Source: Bryobacterales bacterium
GTDB lineage: Bacteria > Acidobacteriota > Terriglobia > Bryobacterales > Bryobacteraceae
NCBI GenBank assembly: GCA_016721425.1
Contig: JADKID010000001.1
Span: forward strand, 1 to 64,000
DNA: 64,000 nucleotides
Direction: 5' to 3'
How positions within the stretch are numbered: the first letter of the stretch is position 1; every line of letters begins with the position of its first letter. Under the pieces are notes generated by a model, which saw only the letters and a program-made list of their open reading frames with translations, had not been told where the DNA came from and made no database searches. Below are positions 35,474 to 44,542 of this stretch, piece after piece. Made by a program: the position numbers and the translations under genes.

Positions 35474-37207
35474 ATGGAACAGCTCCAGCGCATTCTCGCC
35501 GGCCTCAGCCTTCGCCAGAAGATCACCATCGCCCTTGCGGCTCTGTTGGTGGCGGGCGGGTTGACGTTTGGCCTGCGCTGGAACAAGGAGCGCGACCTGC
35601 GCCCGCTCTTCACCAATCTGGCGGCTGAAGATTCCGGCGCCATCATCGAGAAGCTCAAGGCCGCCAACGTCGAATACAAGGTTGCCGACAACGGCGCCAT
35701 CCTGGTGCCCTCTGGTCGCGTTGCTGAACTGCGCCTGGAGATGGCGTCGGCCGGCCTGCCTCGCACCGGGCGCCTGGGTTTTGAGATCTTTGACAAGACC
35801 AATCTCGGCACCACGGATTTCGCGGAACACGTCAACTACCGCCGCGCCCTGGAAGGAGAACTCGAGCGCAGTGTCATGGCACTGGCGGAGGTGGAGCGGG
35901 GCAGAGTGCACGTGACCTTTGCCAAGGACTCGGTCTTCCTCGACAACCGTCAACCTGCGAAAGCCAGTGTCCTAGTCAAGCTCAAGCCGGGCGCGCACCT
36001 GACTCCCCAGAATGTCACCGCCATTCAGCACCTGACTGCCAGCGCCGTGGAAGGCCTCGCGCCGGAGGCGGTGTCCGTTGTGGACATGGATGGCACGCTC
36101 CTGAGCAAACCGCGGCGCGACCCCGATACCGATGTGGCTTCTTCCAGTTCGATGTCGGAATACCGGCAGTCGCTCGAAAAGGAGTATCTGGTCAAAATCA
36201 AGGCCACGCTCGATCCTCTCCTCGGTCCGGACAAATACCGCACGGGCGTGAGCCTGGATTGCGACCTGACTAGCGGCGAGCAGAGCGAGGAGACATTCGA
36301 TCCATCGCGTTCCGTGATGTTGAACTCGCAGCGCACGGAGGACGCCTCTGGCGTGACTGCTCCCAGCGGAGTGCCGGGGACCGCGTCCAATCTGCCGCGC
36401 CCTGTTCCGCGCGGCGGTTCGACGGGCGGCGGAGTATCCCGAAAGACGGAGAACGTCTCCTATCAGACCAGCCGGGTTGTGAAGCACGTGAAGCTGCCGC
36501 AGGGCCTGTTGAAGCGCATCTCGATCTCGGTACTGGTGGATCAGTCGGTTCGCTGGGAGGGCGCCGGCCCGAAGGCGCGGCGAATCCTGGAGCCGCCCGC
36601 TCCGGAGAAGCTCAAGGTGGTTCGCGATGTTCTGGCCGGAGTGGTGGGCTTTCAGCAGGAGCGCGGTGATCAGATCCTGGTGGAGACGCTCCCGTTTGAG
36701 GCCACTCTCGCCGCACCGCCGCCGGAGGAGCCCCGCAAGGCGGCGCCAAACGCCGCACCGGTCTCCGGATTCCAGGTGCCGGCGTGGCTGGCGCCTCTGC
36801 TAGGCAAGGCGCCCGCACCGGTATGGATCGGGGCCGGCGCGTGCCTGGTGATCGTATTCCTCCTGATTGTCTTTCTGCTGGCGCGCAAACTGATGCGCAA
36901 GGGTGGGCCGCCTAAAGGGAAACTGGTGGAGTCCGCGGCCGCGCTCCCGGACGCCGGCAAGGCCGGGGCCAGGCAGATTCCTGCGGGCGAGCAGAAAGCC
37001 GCATTTGAGGAAAAGGCCACTGCGGTGATGGCGGCCAATCAGGCGGAGCGGGATCGGGTGGAGCGCGAGGCCATCGCGTCTCTTCAGTTGCCGCCGCAGA
37101 CCAAGAAGGCTGAGGTTCTGAGGAAAGTCATCGCCGAACAGGCCCAGAAGGACCCGGCAGCGATCGCTCAGTTGCTGCGGACCTGGATTACGGAGCAGCG
37201 CATATGA
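35474..37207 (+). CDS. fliF: Flagellar MS-ring protein FliF
   Basis: This 577-residue protein is the inner-membrane ring on which the flagellum assembles. It has a first transmembrane helix near 20-35 (ITIALAALLVAGGLTFG), the YscJ/FliF ring domains (LRPLFTNLAAEDSGAIIEKL ... GFEIFDKTNLGTTDFAEHVN), the conserved ASVLVKLKPG and DMDGTLLS stretches, and a second helix near 452-472 (GAGACLVIVFLLIVFLLARK). The C-terminal tail (AIAQLLRTWITEQ) binds FliG. Its stop overlaps the fliG start. Confidence 0.95.
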   Translation: MEQLQRILAGLSLRQKITIALAALLVAGGLTFGLRWNKERDLRPLFTNLAAEDSGAIIEKLKAANVEYKVADNGAILVPSGRVAELRLEMASAGLPRTGRLGFEIFDKTNLGTTDFAEHVNYRRALEGELERSVMALAEVERGRVHVTFAKDSVFLDNRQPAKASVLVKLKPGAHLTPQNVTAIQHLTASAVEGLAPEAVSVVDMDGTLLSKPRRDPDTDVASSSSMSEYRQSLEKEYLVKIKATLDPLLGPDKYRTGVSLDCDLTSGEQSEETFDPSRSVMLNSQRTEDASGVTAPSGVPGTASNLPRPVPRGGSTGGGVSRKTENVSYQTSRVVKHVKLPQGLLKRISISVLVDQSVRWEGAGPKARRILEPPAPEKLKVVRDVLAGVVGFQQERGDQILVETLPFEATLAAPPPEEPRKAAPNAAPVSGFQVPAWLAPLLGKAPAPVWIGAGACLVIVFLLIVFLLARKLMRKGGPPKGKLVESAAALPDAGKAGARQIPAGEQKAAFEEKATAVMAANQAERDRVEREAIASLQLPPQTKKAEVLRKVIAEQAQKDPAAIAQLLRTWITEQRI

Positions 37208-38238
37208 TCACCAACGCTCTGCCGGATCAATCTACGAAGCACAGTGGGGCAGAGAAGGCCGCAGTGCTGCTTGTCACCCTGGGCGAGCAACTGGGCGCCG
37301 ATGTATTGAAGCACCTCGACGAGGATGAGGTTGCCGTCATTGGCAAAGAGGTGGCGCGCACACTAACCATCTCGGCCGAGGACGCCGAGGCCATTCTCAA
37401 CGAGTTCTATCACCTCTCCATGGCGCAGGACTATGTCCTGAAGGGAGGCATCGATTACGCGCGCAAGATGCTGGTGACGGCTTTCGGGGCCGAGCCCGCC
37501 AAAAAGATGCTGGACCGTCTGATCAAAATGCTGGGACACGAGGCGGCCAGCTTTGACGCGCTCCAGAAGGCCGATCCACAGCAACTGGCCAAGTTCATTC
37601 ACAGTGAGCACCCGCAGACCATCGCGTTGGTGTTGAGCCACCTTGGATCCTCGCAGGCGGCGGGACTTCTGTTCTCGCTCCCTGTCGACTTGCGCGCCGA
37701 TGTGGCGCTCCGCATGGCGAATCTCGATCAGATCTCGCCGGAGATCATCTCCAAGATCGCCAGCATCATCGGGCAGAAACTGAAGGCTCTGGGCGAATTG
37801 AGCCGCGAGTCCTACGGTGGTGTGCGGGCCGTGGCGGAGATGTGCAACCGCCTCGATTCCGGCACCAGTAAGGACATTCTGGACAACATCGAGCACAGCG
37901 ATCCGAACCTGGCGGAGACGATCCGTCACCTGATGTTCGTCTTTGAGGACCTTCTGCTGATCCAGCAGGACGGCATCAAGGAAGTTCTCGGACGCACGGA
38001 CCGCAAGATCCTCACGGTGGCCCTGAAGGGCACGAGCGACCAGTTGAAGGCCCACTTCCTCCAGTGCATGTCCCAGCGCGGCGGGGAGATGCTCCGCGAA
38101 GATATGGACGCGATTGGTCCGATCAAGATCAAAGAGGTGGAGGCTGCGCAACAGCAGATCATCTCGATTGTGCGGCTGCTTGAAACTGAGGGTGTCATCA
38201 GCTTGAAGGGCACAGTCGGCGAACAGTACGTGGTGTAG
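37204..38238 (+). CDS. fliG: Flagellar motor switch protein FliG
   Basis: This 344-residue cytoplasmic switch protein couples stator motion to rotation. It shows SGAEKAAVLLVTLGEQLGAD at the N-terminus, the EHPQTIALVLSHLGSSQAAG middle-domain motif, and the C-terminal domain with FVFEDLLLIQQDGIKEVL and the charged helix region KGTSDQLKAHFLQCMSQRG, whose charges contact MotA. Length is normal. It overlaps fliF by 4 bp and precedes fliH by 4 bp. Confidence 0.95.
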   Translation: MITNALPDQSTKHSGAEKAAVLLVTLGEQLGADVLKHLDEDEVAVIGKEVARTLTISAEDAEAILNEFYHLSMAQDYVLKGGIDYARKMLVTAFGAEPAKKMLDRLIKMLGHEAASFDALQKADPQQLAKFIHSEHPQTIALVLSHLGSSQAAGLLFSLPVDLRADVALRMANLDQISPEIISKIASIIGQKLKALGELSRESYGGVRAVAEMCNRLDSGTSKDILDNIEHSDPNLAETIRHLMFVFEDLLLIQQDGIKEVLGRTDRKILTVALKGTSDQLKAHFLQCMSQRGGEMLREDMDAIGPIKIKEVEAAQQQIISIVRLLETEGVISLKGTVGEQYVV

Positions 38239-38242
38239 GGAA

Positions 38243-38900
38243 ATGGCTTCGAAGATATTCAACGCCTCCACGACTCCGGCGCTTGCGCTGCATCAATGGC
38301 GCCACCTGGGCAGCAATTCGGATCTGGTGGACCAAGTTCTCTCCCAGGAAGCGCCGGTGGCGCCGGTTGAGACTCCTGAAGAGAACTATCAACAGCGTCT
38401 GGAGCAGCAATGCGAGTTGGCATTCCGGCAGGGCGAGGCTGCCGGCCGGAAGAGCGCTCAAGCCGAAATGGACGAAACATCGAAGGCCCTGGGCCGCGCC
38501 ATCGAGAGCGCGGCATCTCACAAGATCACGCCTGAGGCAGGAGGCTGAGCGGGAAGTCGTGAGCCTGGCGCTGGCCGTTGCCCGCCGCATTCTCCGCCGT
38601 CAGATTCAGGTGGATGAGGAAGCGATTCTAGGGCTGGTGAAGGCGGCCTTTGAAAACGCAAACCTCCGCGAGGTCACGCAGGTCCGCGTTCATCCGCAAT
38701 TCGCCGGCGTGGTCCGAAACCATCTTCTGGCGATTGGCGCGCCTGTGTCGATCCAACTGGCGGGGGATGCCTCGCTGGAGTTGGGCGGCGTGATCGTGGA
38801 GACCGCACGGGGCTGTCTGGACGCATCGGCCGAGACGCAGTTGGATGAGATCGGCCGGGGATTTGCCGATGCGGTGAGCCTGGCAAGGAGGCACTCGTGA
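38243..38900 (+). pseudogene. fliH: Flagellar assembly protein FliH with an internal frameshift
   Basis: The first 90 residues (MASKIFNAST ... CELAFRQGEAAGRKSAQAEM) show the FliH N-terminus and GxxxG-like repeat helix. Between about 38515 and 38525 the frame must change. The continuation (RLRQEAEREVVSLALAVARR, then VRVHPQFAGV and LELGGVIVETARGCLDAS) is the FliH/V-ATPase-E-like C-terminus and stops at 38900. As written, translation ends early at 38548 and loses the FliI-binding half. FliH tethers the ATPase FliI to the export gate. The shift is either a recent lesion or an error, as both halves are well conserved. Confidence 0.82.
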
Positions 38901-40332
38901 GTGCATGGTTCGATCGTGCGCGGTTCGAAGCCCTGCTCGAAAAGATGGAAACGGTGCAATCGAGCGGTGCCGTGACGCGCACGTCCGGCCTGCTGATTGA
39001 GTCCCGCGGTCCGGCCGCGGCGCTGGGCGATTTCTGCGAGATCCTCACGCGCTCCGGCCAGTCGATCCGCACGCAGGTAATCGGCTTCCGCGACGGCAGC
39101 CTGTTGACGATGCCGTTGGAGGAGATGCACGGTCTGCAGCCGGGCGACACAATCGTGGCGCGGAAACGGGAGTCGCAGGTGGGCGTTTCCACGGCGCTTC
39201 TAGGGCGGGTGATCGATGGCTTTGGCCGTCCTATGGATGACGGCCCGCCGATTGCGGCCGAGGCAATGTACGATCTCTACGCAGCGCCGCCGGGGCCGAT
39301 GGAGCGGGAGCCCATCCGCCAACCACTCTCCACCGGCATTCGGGCGATTGACGGACTGCTCACCTGTGGGCGTGGCCAGCGCATCGGCATCTTTGGCGGC
39401 AGCGGAGTGGGCAAGAGCACACTGCTGGGGTCCCTACTCAAGAATCACGATGCCGACGTTGCCGTGCTCGCCCTGGTGGGGGAACGCAACCGCGAAGTGC
39501 GGGACTTCATTGAACACGAGTTGGGTCCGGAGGGGATGCGCAAATCGGTGCTGGTGGTGGCGACGTCGGACCGTCCGTCGCCGCTCCGCGTGCGAGCCTG
39601 TTTTGTGGCTCTCGCCATCGCCGAGTACTTTCGCGACCAGGGCAAGCATGTGCTGCTGGTGGCTGACTCCGTCACCCGTCTTGCGATGGCCCAACGTGAG
39701 ATTGGTCTCTCGGCCGGCGAGCCTCCCAGTCAAAAAGGCTACACACCCAGCGTCTTCCAGATTCTGCCCAAGATCTTCGAGCGCGCCGGGAACTTCCGGC
39801 AGGGCTCCATCACGGGTTTCTTCACGGTGCTGGTGGAGGGCGACGATATGAATGAGCCCATCGCCGACGCAGTGCGCGGAATTCTGGACGGCCACATTGT
39901 GCTCTCCCGCGCCTTAGGGCAGGTGGGGCATTACCCGGCGATCGACGTCCTGCAATCGGTCTCGCGGTTGGCGGCGCGGGTGGGTACCTCGGAGCAGAAG
40001 AGTTCGGCGCAAAGGGTTCGAGAGAACCTCGCTGTCCTGCAGGCGTCCGAGGACCTGTTGCGGATCGGCGCCTACACTGCGGCGCGGCCCGCCGGGGGGG
40101 GGGCGGGCGGAGCGGCGCAAGGCCCGCCAGGCCGACGACAGACCGCCCCCGCGGGGGGGGGGCGGGAGGGTTCTCGTTGCCCCGGCGGGACCCTGCGGGC
40201 GCGAACCCGCAACTGGATCAGGCGTTGCATCTGGATGCGGCGATCAAGGCATTCCTGCGCCAGAAGCCCGACGAACAGAACTCGCTCAGCCAGACCATTG
40301 AACGCATGAAACAGGTGGTGGGCCAGCCGTGA
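38897..40332 (+). pseudogene. fliI: Flagellar export ATPase FliI, interrupted near the 3' end
   Basis: This is the F1-beta-like ATPase of flagellar protein export. It has Walker A GGSGVGKST (about 168-176), ALVGERNREVRDF, the Walker B region HVLLVADSVTR and the late QASEDLLRIGAYTA. The GTG start at 38897 overlaps the fliH stop. After codon GAYTA a 116-bp G/C-rich segment (40083-40198) intervenes and shifts the frame. The natural end, GANPQLDQALHLDAAIKAFL ... MKQVVGQP, resumes at about 40199 and stops at 40332, overlapping fliJ as expected. As written, the product ends at 40309 with a foreign tail. The ATPase core is complete, so partial function is possible. Confidence 0.88.
40083..40198. mobile_element. 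116-bp G/C-rich palindromic insert in fliI (MITE- or REP-like)
   Basis: The segment separates two parts of fliI that join perfectly when it is removed. It is flanked by CTGCGG at 40077-40082 and 40193-40198, and inside the flanks carries CCCGCCGGGG (40088-40097) against its inverse CCCCGGCGGG (40180-40189). It contains two runs of ten or more G. This pattern fits a miniature inverted-repeat insert with a 6-bp target duplication. Assembly artefact at the G runs is the alternative. Confidence 0.55.
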
Positions 40333-40793
40333 AGAAGTTCTCGTTTGCCCTCGATTCGCTGCGGCGCTACCGCAACACCCTGTTCGAGCAGGAGCAGGGG
40401 CGGCTCCAAGCGCTGCTACTTGAGTCTCGACGGCTGGAGGAGAGGCGTCTTCAACTGTTGGAGGAGGCAGCGCATGCACGGACCCGTGTGCGAGCGATGG
40501 CCGTGATACCGGTGGATCAGCTCACGGCGCTTCAGGCCTTTCAGCGGTTCACTGGCGAGGAGGTCCAACGAATCGGCCAGGCGAAGATGAGCCTGTCGGT
40601 ACGCATCGAGGAGCAGAGGCTGGCCCTGAAGCTGGCGCGGCGCAATGTCGAGGCATTGGAGAAATTGAAGGAGCGCCGCTTTCAAGCCTGGCGTGCCGAG
40701 GCAGACAGGGAAATGGAGGCGGCCGTGGCCGAGTTGGTCATCGGCCGATTCAGGCGCCCTTCAGAAAACGGAGGAACTCCTGTGGATCCTTAG
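40329..40793 (+). CDS. fliJ: Flagellar protein FliJ
   Basis: This 154-residue protein is an all-helical coiled coil (EQEQGRLQALLLESRRLEER, then LALKLARRNVEALEKLKERR), as in FliJ, the export chaperone that inserts in the FliI ring. The GTG start overlaps the native fliI stop (GTGA). The N-terminal KKFSFALDSLRRYR matches the family opening (F-x-LexVLxyR). Its 3' end overlaps that of dsbD by 44 bp on the other strand. It closes the flagellar operon in this window. Confidence 0.85.
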   Translation: MKKFSFALDSLRRYRNTLFEQEQGRLQALLLESRRLEERRLQLLEEAAHARTRVRAMAVIPVDQLTALQAFQRFTGEEVQRIGQAKMSLSVRIEEQRLALKLARRNVEALEKLKERRFQAWRAEADREMEAAVAELVIGRFRRPSENGGTPVDP

Positions 40794-42648
40794 TCAGGCC
40801 GGCTAGAGAGCCCGAGACTTTCCCGTCGGCGTCGAAGATGGCGTAGTAGGGAATGGCGACCGTCTGGAACAGTGTTTCCTGCCGTTTCTGGTTTTGCTCG
40901 CTGGCGGCATCGGTGCCGTCGGTGTAGAGCTCCACCAGGACGAACTCGCCCATCACTTCGGCCACTTCCGGCCGCGGGAACATATTGGCCTTCATCCAGT
41001 GGCAATTGGTGCAGGCATAGCCGGTGAAGGCGACCAGCACTTTCTTGTTCTCCGCCTTGGCCTTGGCGATAGCGCCATCAAAGTCGTTCTTCATCCATTT
41101 GGCGGAAGACGACGCGGCTGCGCCCCCCATCGAGGTTGCGCCCTCGGCCGGAGCCGGAATATAGGCCTCCAACTCGCCCAACCGTGATCCGAACATGCCC
41201 GGCAGCAAGCTGATCGAGAAGCCCAGTAGAAGGATCCCCATGAGGAGCCGGCCAGGCTTGACCTCGTCTTCGCGGCGGATGCCCTCCATTGGCAGGAAGC
41301 CCAGTAGATAGAGTCCCGGCATGGCGAACAGGACGATCCAGAGCGCCAGGAAGCGTTCGCGGGTCAACCAGCCCAACTGGAGCACCTGGTCGATGTTCGA
41401 GAGGTATTTGAGGAGGGCAGCAAAGATCAGGAACCCGAGCACCACTTTGACGCGCGACATCCAGCCGCCGCTGCGCGGCAACCGCTGCAGGAACGACGGA
41501 AACAGCGCCAACAGGAAGAACGGTGAGGCCAGTGCGCTGGAAAACGCGAGCATGCCGAGAACCGGCTGGAGCTTGTCGCCGCCCACCGACGCCGCCAGCA
41601 GCGTGCCCATGAATGGGCCCACGCAGGCAAACGATGCGAGGCAGAAGGTCAGGCCCATAATCAGAGTGCCGGCGTATCCGCCGCGGTTGGACGCCATGTT
41701 CAGCTTCGTCAGCAGGCCCGTGGGCAGCGTGATCTCGAAGGCGCCCAGCAAGCTCAGCCCGAATACGAAGAACACCACGCAGATCAGCCCGTTAACCCAG
41801 GGATTGGACCCCAGTTGGACCACGGCGAAGGGCCCCAATGCGGCACTGAGCCCGAATCCGATTCCTGTGAAGAGCACGATGATACCCAGGCAGAACACCA
41901 GCGCCTGCGTCAATGCCTGCGCCCGGCTGCCGCCGCTGCCCTGGTTGAGGAAGAACGACATGGTGATGGGGATCATCGGGAAGACGCAGGGCGTGAAGAT
42001 CGCAGCCAACCCGAAGCCGAAGGCCACCAGGAGGAACGAGGCCAGGTCCTGCTTTGGCGCGGCTGGCTGAGCGGCGGCCGGGGCAGCCGGCGCTGCGGGC
42101 TTGGCACTCTCCAGCGCCGTCCACCCTGCCGGGATGGAGACGTCTCCTGCCGGGGCGCCCTCCGTCACATTGAGCGTGGCCGAGGCTGCCACCTTCTTCG
42201 GCGGCAGGCATTCTTTCTCCGTGCAGAGTTGGTAGCGGGTGTTAGCGGTGAGTTCCAAAGGGCCCACCTTCGCGTCCTTTGCCAGTTCAATTCGAAGGCG
42301 GAAAACCTGTTCGCCATCATAGGTTTCCGTGTCGATGTTAAAGTTAGGGTCGAACTTGCGGGCCGGGGCGGGGTAGTACAAAGTCCACTTCGCGATGGCT
42401 GCATTTTCGGCGAGCCCGATGGTGGTGGTGGTGGGGCCGCCGGTGGGGCCAGGCTTCGGCGTAGTGAGCGAATACATGTGCCAGGGCTCGGTCAGCTTCA
42501 GACGAAGCTCCGCGGTAAACACGCCACCCGGTGCAACGTGGGAAACGGAGGGAACGAGAGTCCAACTGGCGGGTGAGACGCGCTGGGCGAGAGCTGGTAG
42601 CGCGATCAGGGCGAGGACGCTAAGCGCCAGCCGCACCGCCATTTTCAT
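40750..42648 (-). CDS. dsbD: Thiol:disulfide interchange protein DsbD
   Basis: This 632-residue inner-membrane protein passes reducing power from cytoplasmic thioredoxin to the periplasm. The signal peptide is MKMAVRLALSVLALIALPALA. The N-terminal alpha domain has the Cys pair in YQLCTEKECLPPK. The central eight-helix domain has TPCVFPMIP and CLASFACVGPFMG. The C-terminal thioredoxin-like domain has GYACTNCHW (CxxC). A low-complexity Ala/Pro linker separates the first two. The start at 42648 lies inside plsX (29-bp overlap), so the two are coupled; 42651 is equally possible. Confidence 0.93.
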   Translation of the reverse strand: MKMAVRLALSVLALIALPALAQRVSPASWTLVPSVSHVAPGGVFTAELRLKLTEPWHMYSLTTPKPGPTGGPTTTTIGLAENAAIAKWTLYYPAPARKFDPNFNIDTETYDGEQVFRLRIELAKDAKVGPLELTANTRYQLCTEKECLPPKKVAASATLNVTEGAPAGDVSIPAGWTALESAKPAAPAAPAAAQPAAPKQDLASFLLVAFGFGLAAIFTPCVFPMIPITMSFFLNQGSGGSRAQALTQALVFCLGIIVLFTGIGFGLSAALGPFAVVQLGSNPWVNGLICVVFFVFGLSLLGAFEITLPTGLLTKLNMASNRGGYAGTLIMGLTFCLASFACVGPFMGTLLAASVGGDKLQPVLGMLAFSSALASPFFLLALFPSFLQRLPRSGGWMSRVKVVLGFLIFAALLKYLSNIDQVLQLGWLTRERFLALWIVLFAMPGLYLLGFLPMEGIRREDEVKPGRLLMGILLLGFSISLLPGMFGSRLGELEAYIPAPAEGATSMGGAAASSSAKWMKNDFDGAIAKAKAENKKVLVAFTGYACTNCHWMKANMFPRPEVAEVMGEFVLVELYTDGTDAASEQNQKRQETLFQTVAIPYYAIFDADGKVSGSLAGLTKDPQEFLRFLKGA

Positions 42649-43648
42649 CATGCCAGCGGTGAATCTCGCTCTCGATGCGATCATTGACATGTTCGGTAGC
42701 GGATTCCACCGCCACGCGGATTGCGTTTCGAATGGCATTGTCGTTGGATCTCCCATGACAGATGATGACCACGCCTTTGACGCCGAGCAGCGGCGCGCCG
42801 CCATACTCCGAGTAGTCCATGCGCTTGCGGAAATCCTTGTAGGCGTCGCGGCTGAGCAGATACCCGAGTTTGCTGGTGAGCGATGATTCCAGCGACTCCT
42901 TGAGCATGTGCTTGATGACCTCGACCAATCCTTCGCTGACCTTCAGCGCCACATTCCCGATGAAGCCGTCGCACACGATTACGTCAGCCAATCCGGTGTA
43001 GAGATCCCGGCCCTCGACATTGCCGATGAAGTTCAAGGGTAAGGTTTTCAGCAAAGTAGCGGCGGTTTTGGTGAGCTCGTTACCTTTGTGTTCCTCTTCG
43101 CCGATGGAGAGAATGCCCACCCGCGGGGACTCGGTGTGAAACACGAGCCGGGTGTAGATATCACCCATCACGGCGAATTGAGCGAGCATCTGGGCCGAGG
43201 AATCCACGTTGGCGCCGACATCGACCATGACGGCCGGGCGGCCCTTGATGGTGGGAAACGCGGAAGCCAGAGCGGGCCGGTCCACGCCGGGAATCATGCC
43301 CAAAACGGTCTTAGCCAGCGCCATGACGGCGCCGGTGTTGCCGGCCGAAACTACGCCATCCGCCTCGCCATCACGGACGAGACGCACCGCGACACGAATA
43401 CTGGAATCCCGCTTCGTCCGCAGTGCTTTGGCCGGATTGTCCTCCATTGTGACCACATCGTTGGCGTTCACGATGCGAATGGGCAGTTTCTTCCAGCCAC
43501 TATGTTTGGAGAGTTCGGATTTGAGCGCTTCCTCGCGGCCCACCAGGATGACGTTGACGTCCTGGTTTTGCGCGGCACGTACCGCGCCGTGAACCTCGGG
43601 AGCGGGGGCATTGTCGCCCCCCATTGCATCCACAGCGATAGTGATCAT
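42620..43648 (-). CDS. plsX: Phosphate acyltransferase PlsX
   Basis: This 342-residue soluble enzyme makes acyl-phosphate from acyl-ACP for phosphatidic acid synthesis. Recognised stretches are TIAVDAMGGDNAPAPEVHGA, GADGVVSAGNTGAVMALA-like (SAGNTGAVMALAKTVLGMIP), PAVMVDVGANVDS and VVCDGFIGNVALKVSEG. It follows rpmF by 36 bp, as in many bacteria where yceD-rpmF-plsX form one operon, and it overlaps dsbD. Confidence 0.95.
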   Translation of the reverse strand: MITIAVDAMGGDNAPAPEVHGAVRAAQNQDVNVILVGREEALKSELSKHSGWKKLPIRIVNANDVVTMEDNPAKALRTKRDSSIRVAVRLVRDGEADGVVSAGNTGAVMALAKTVLGMIPGVDRPALASAFPTIKGRPAVMVDVGANVDSSAQMLAQFAVMGDIYTRLVFHTESPRVGILSIGEEEHKGNELTKTAATLLKTLPLNFIGNVEGRDLYTGLADVIVCDGFIGNVALKVSEGLVEVIKHMLKESLESSLTSKLGYLLSRDAYKDFRKRMDYSEYGGAPLLGVKGVVIICHGRSNDNAIRNAIRVAVESATEHVNDRIESEIHRWHDENGGAAGA

Positions 43649-43684
43649 TCAATCGGCGGGACCGCGTCCGTTTCTCTCAGGAGT

Positions 43685-43867
43685 CTACTCCTGGACGACT
43701 TCAATAACTTCCCTGGTCTTGTACCAGCCGCAATGCGGGCAGGCGCGATGGGGCAATTTCATTTCGTGGCATTTCGGGCAGCCGCTCAGACCGGCGGTCT
43801 TCAGTGAGTCGTGCGTGCGGCGCGCGCTCGTCCGGCGTTTGGAGTGGCGGCGTTTGGGATTCGGCAT
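43685..43867 (-). CDS. rpmF: Ribosomal protein bL32, zinc-binding form
   Basis: This 60-residue protein begins MPNPKRRHSKRRTSARRTHD, as bL32 does, and keeps both zinc pairs (GCPKCHEMKLPHRACPHCGW). The C+ form suggests a zinc-dependent ribosomal protein, with replacement under zinc limitation possible if a C- paralogue exists elsewhere. It is located between yceD and plsX in the classical order. Confidence 0.96.
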   Translation of the reverse strand: MPNPKRRHSKRRTSARRTHDSLKTAGLSGCPKCHEMKLPHRACPHCGWYKTREVIEVVQE

Positions 43868-43978
43868 TACGTTCTTCCTTGTGGGGCTTCCGGACCGGCT
43901 GAGCTACCAGAACCGGATGAAAGATAAGACTTTTCTATTGTAGTGGAAAGCTCCACTCCGTGTCACCTACGGCGGGTG

Positions 43979-44500
43979 TTAGAGTTCCAGGCTCTTGAGC
44001 CCGGCCCAGCGCTCGTCCTTGGGCGCTACCGTGCAGCCGCACGGCTTCAGGTTGCGGTTTTCGCCGCAGACCGGACACAAACCCCGGCATTCCTCGCTGC
44101 AGACGGTGCGCATGGGCAGGCTCAGCAGGACGAACTCGCGAAGCACTTCGCGCAAGGCCACGCTGTCGCCTTCGTAGAACGAGATGTCGATCTCGCCCTC
44201 CTCCAGGTGAATCTCGCCATGCGTGTCCACTTTCTCCAGCGGACGGTAGAAGAGGTCAAAATCGGAGTCCACCGGAACCTTGGCCGGCTCCAGGCAGCGG
44301 TCGCAAGCCGCCTCGATCTCTACTTTGACGTGGCCGCGAAGACGGATCTCGCCCAGCGTGTTCTTCAACAGTTCCGCGGAACCCTCGACGTGCAGGCCGC
44401 CCACTTGGCGCAACTCCTCCGGCAGTTCGATTTCACCAGGCTGGTAGACGACGTCGAAGAGGATCGGATGGTGTTCGAGCTCGGTAATAGTGAAGATCAT
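43979..44500 (-). CDS. yceD: YceD/DUF177-family 23S rRNA accumulation protein
   Basis: This 173-residue protein has the N-terminal beta region (FDVVYQPGEIELPEELRQVG), the CDRCLEP motif in the middle and a C-terminal cluster (CSEECRGLCPVCGENRN) with the DxRWAGLKSLEL ending typical of DUF177. Its homologues are needed for normal 23S rRNA levels in bacteria and plants. The position before rpmF is conserved widely and supports the call. Confidence 0.88.
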   Translation of the reverse strand: MIFTITELEHHPILFDVVYQPGEIELPEELRQVGGLHVEGSAELLKNTLGEIRLRGHVKVEIEAACDRCLEPAKVPVDSDFDLFYRPLEKVDTHGEIHLEEGEIDISFYEGDSVALREVLREFVLLSLPMRTVCSEECRGLCPVCGENRNLKPCGCTVAPKDERWAGLKSLEL

Positions 44501-44542
44501 GGCGGGACCTGTCCCACCTCCATGATACCGCCCGTGCGGCGC

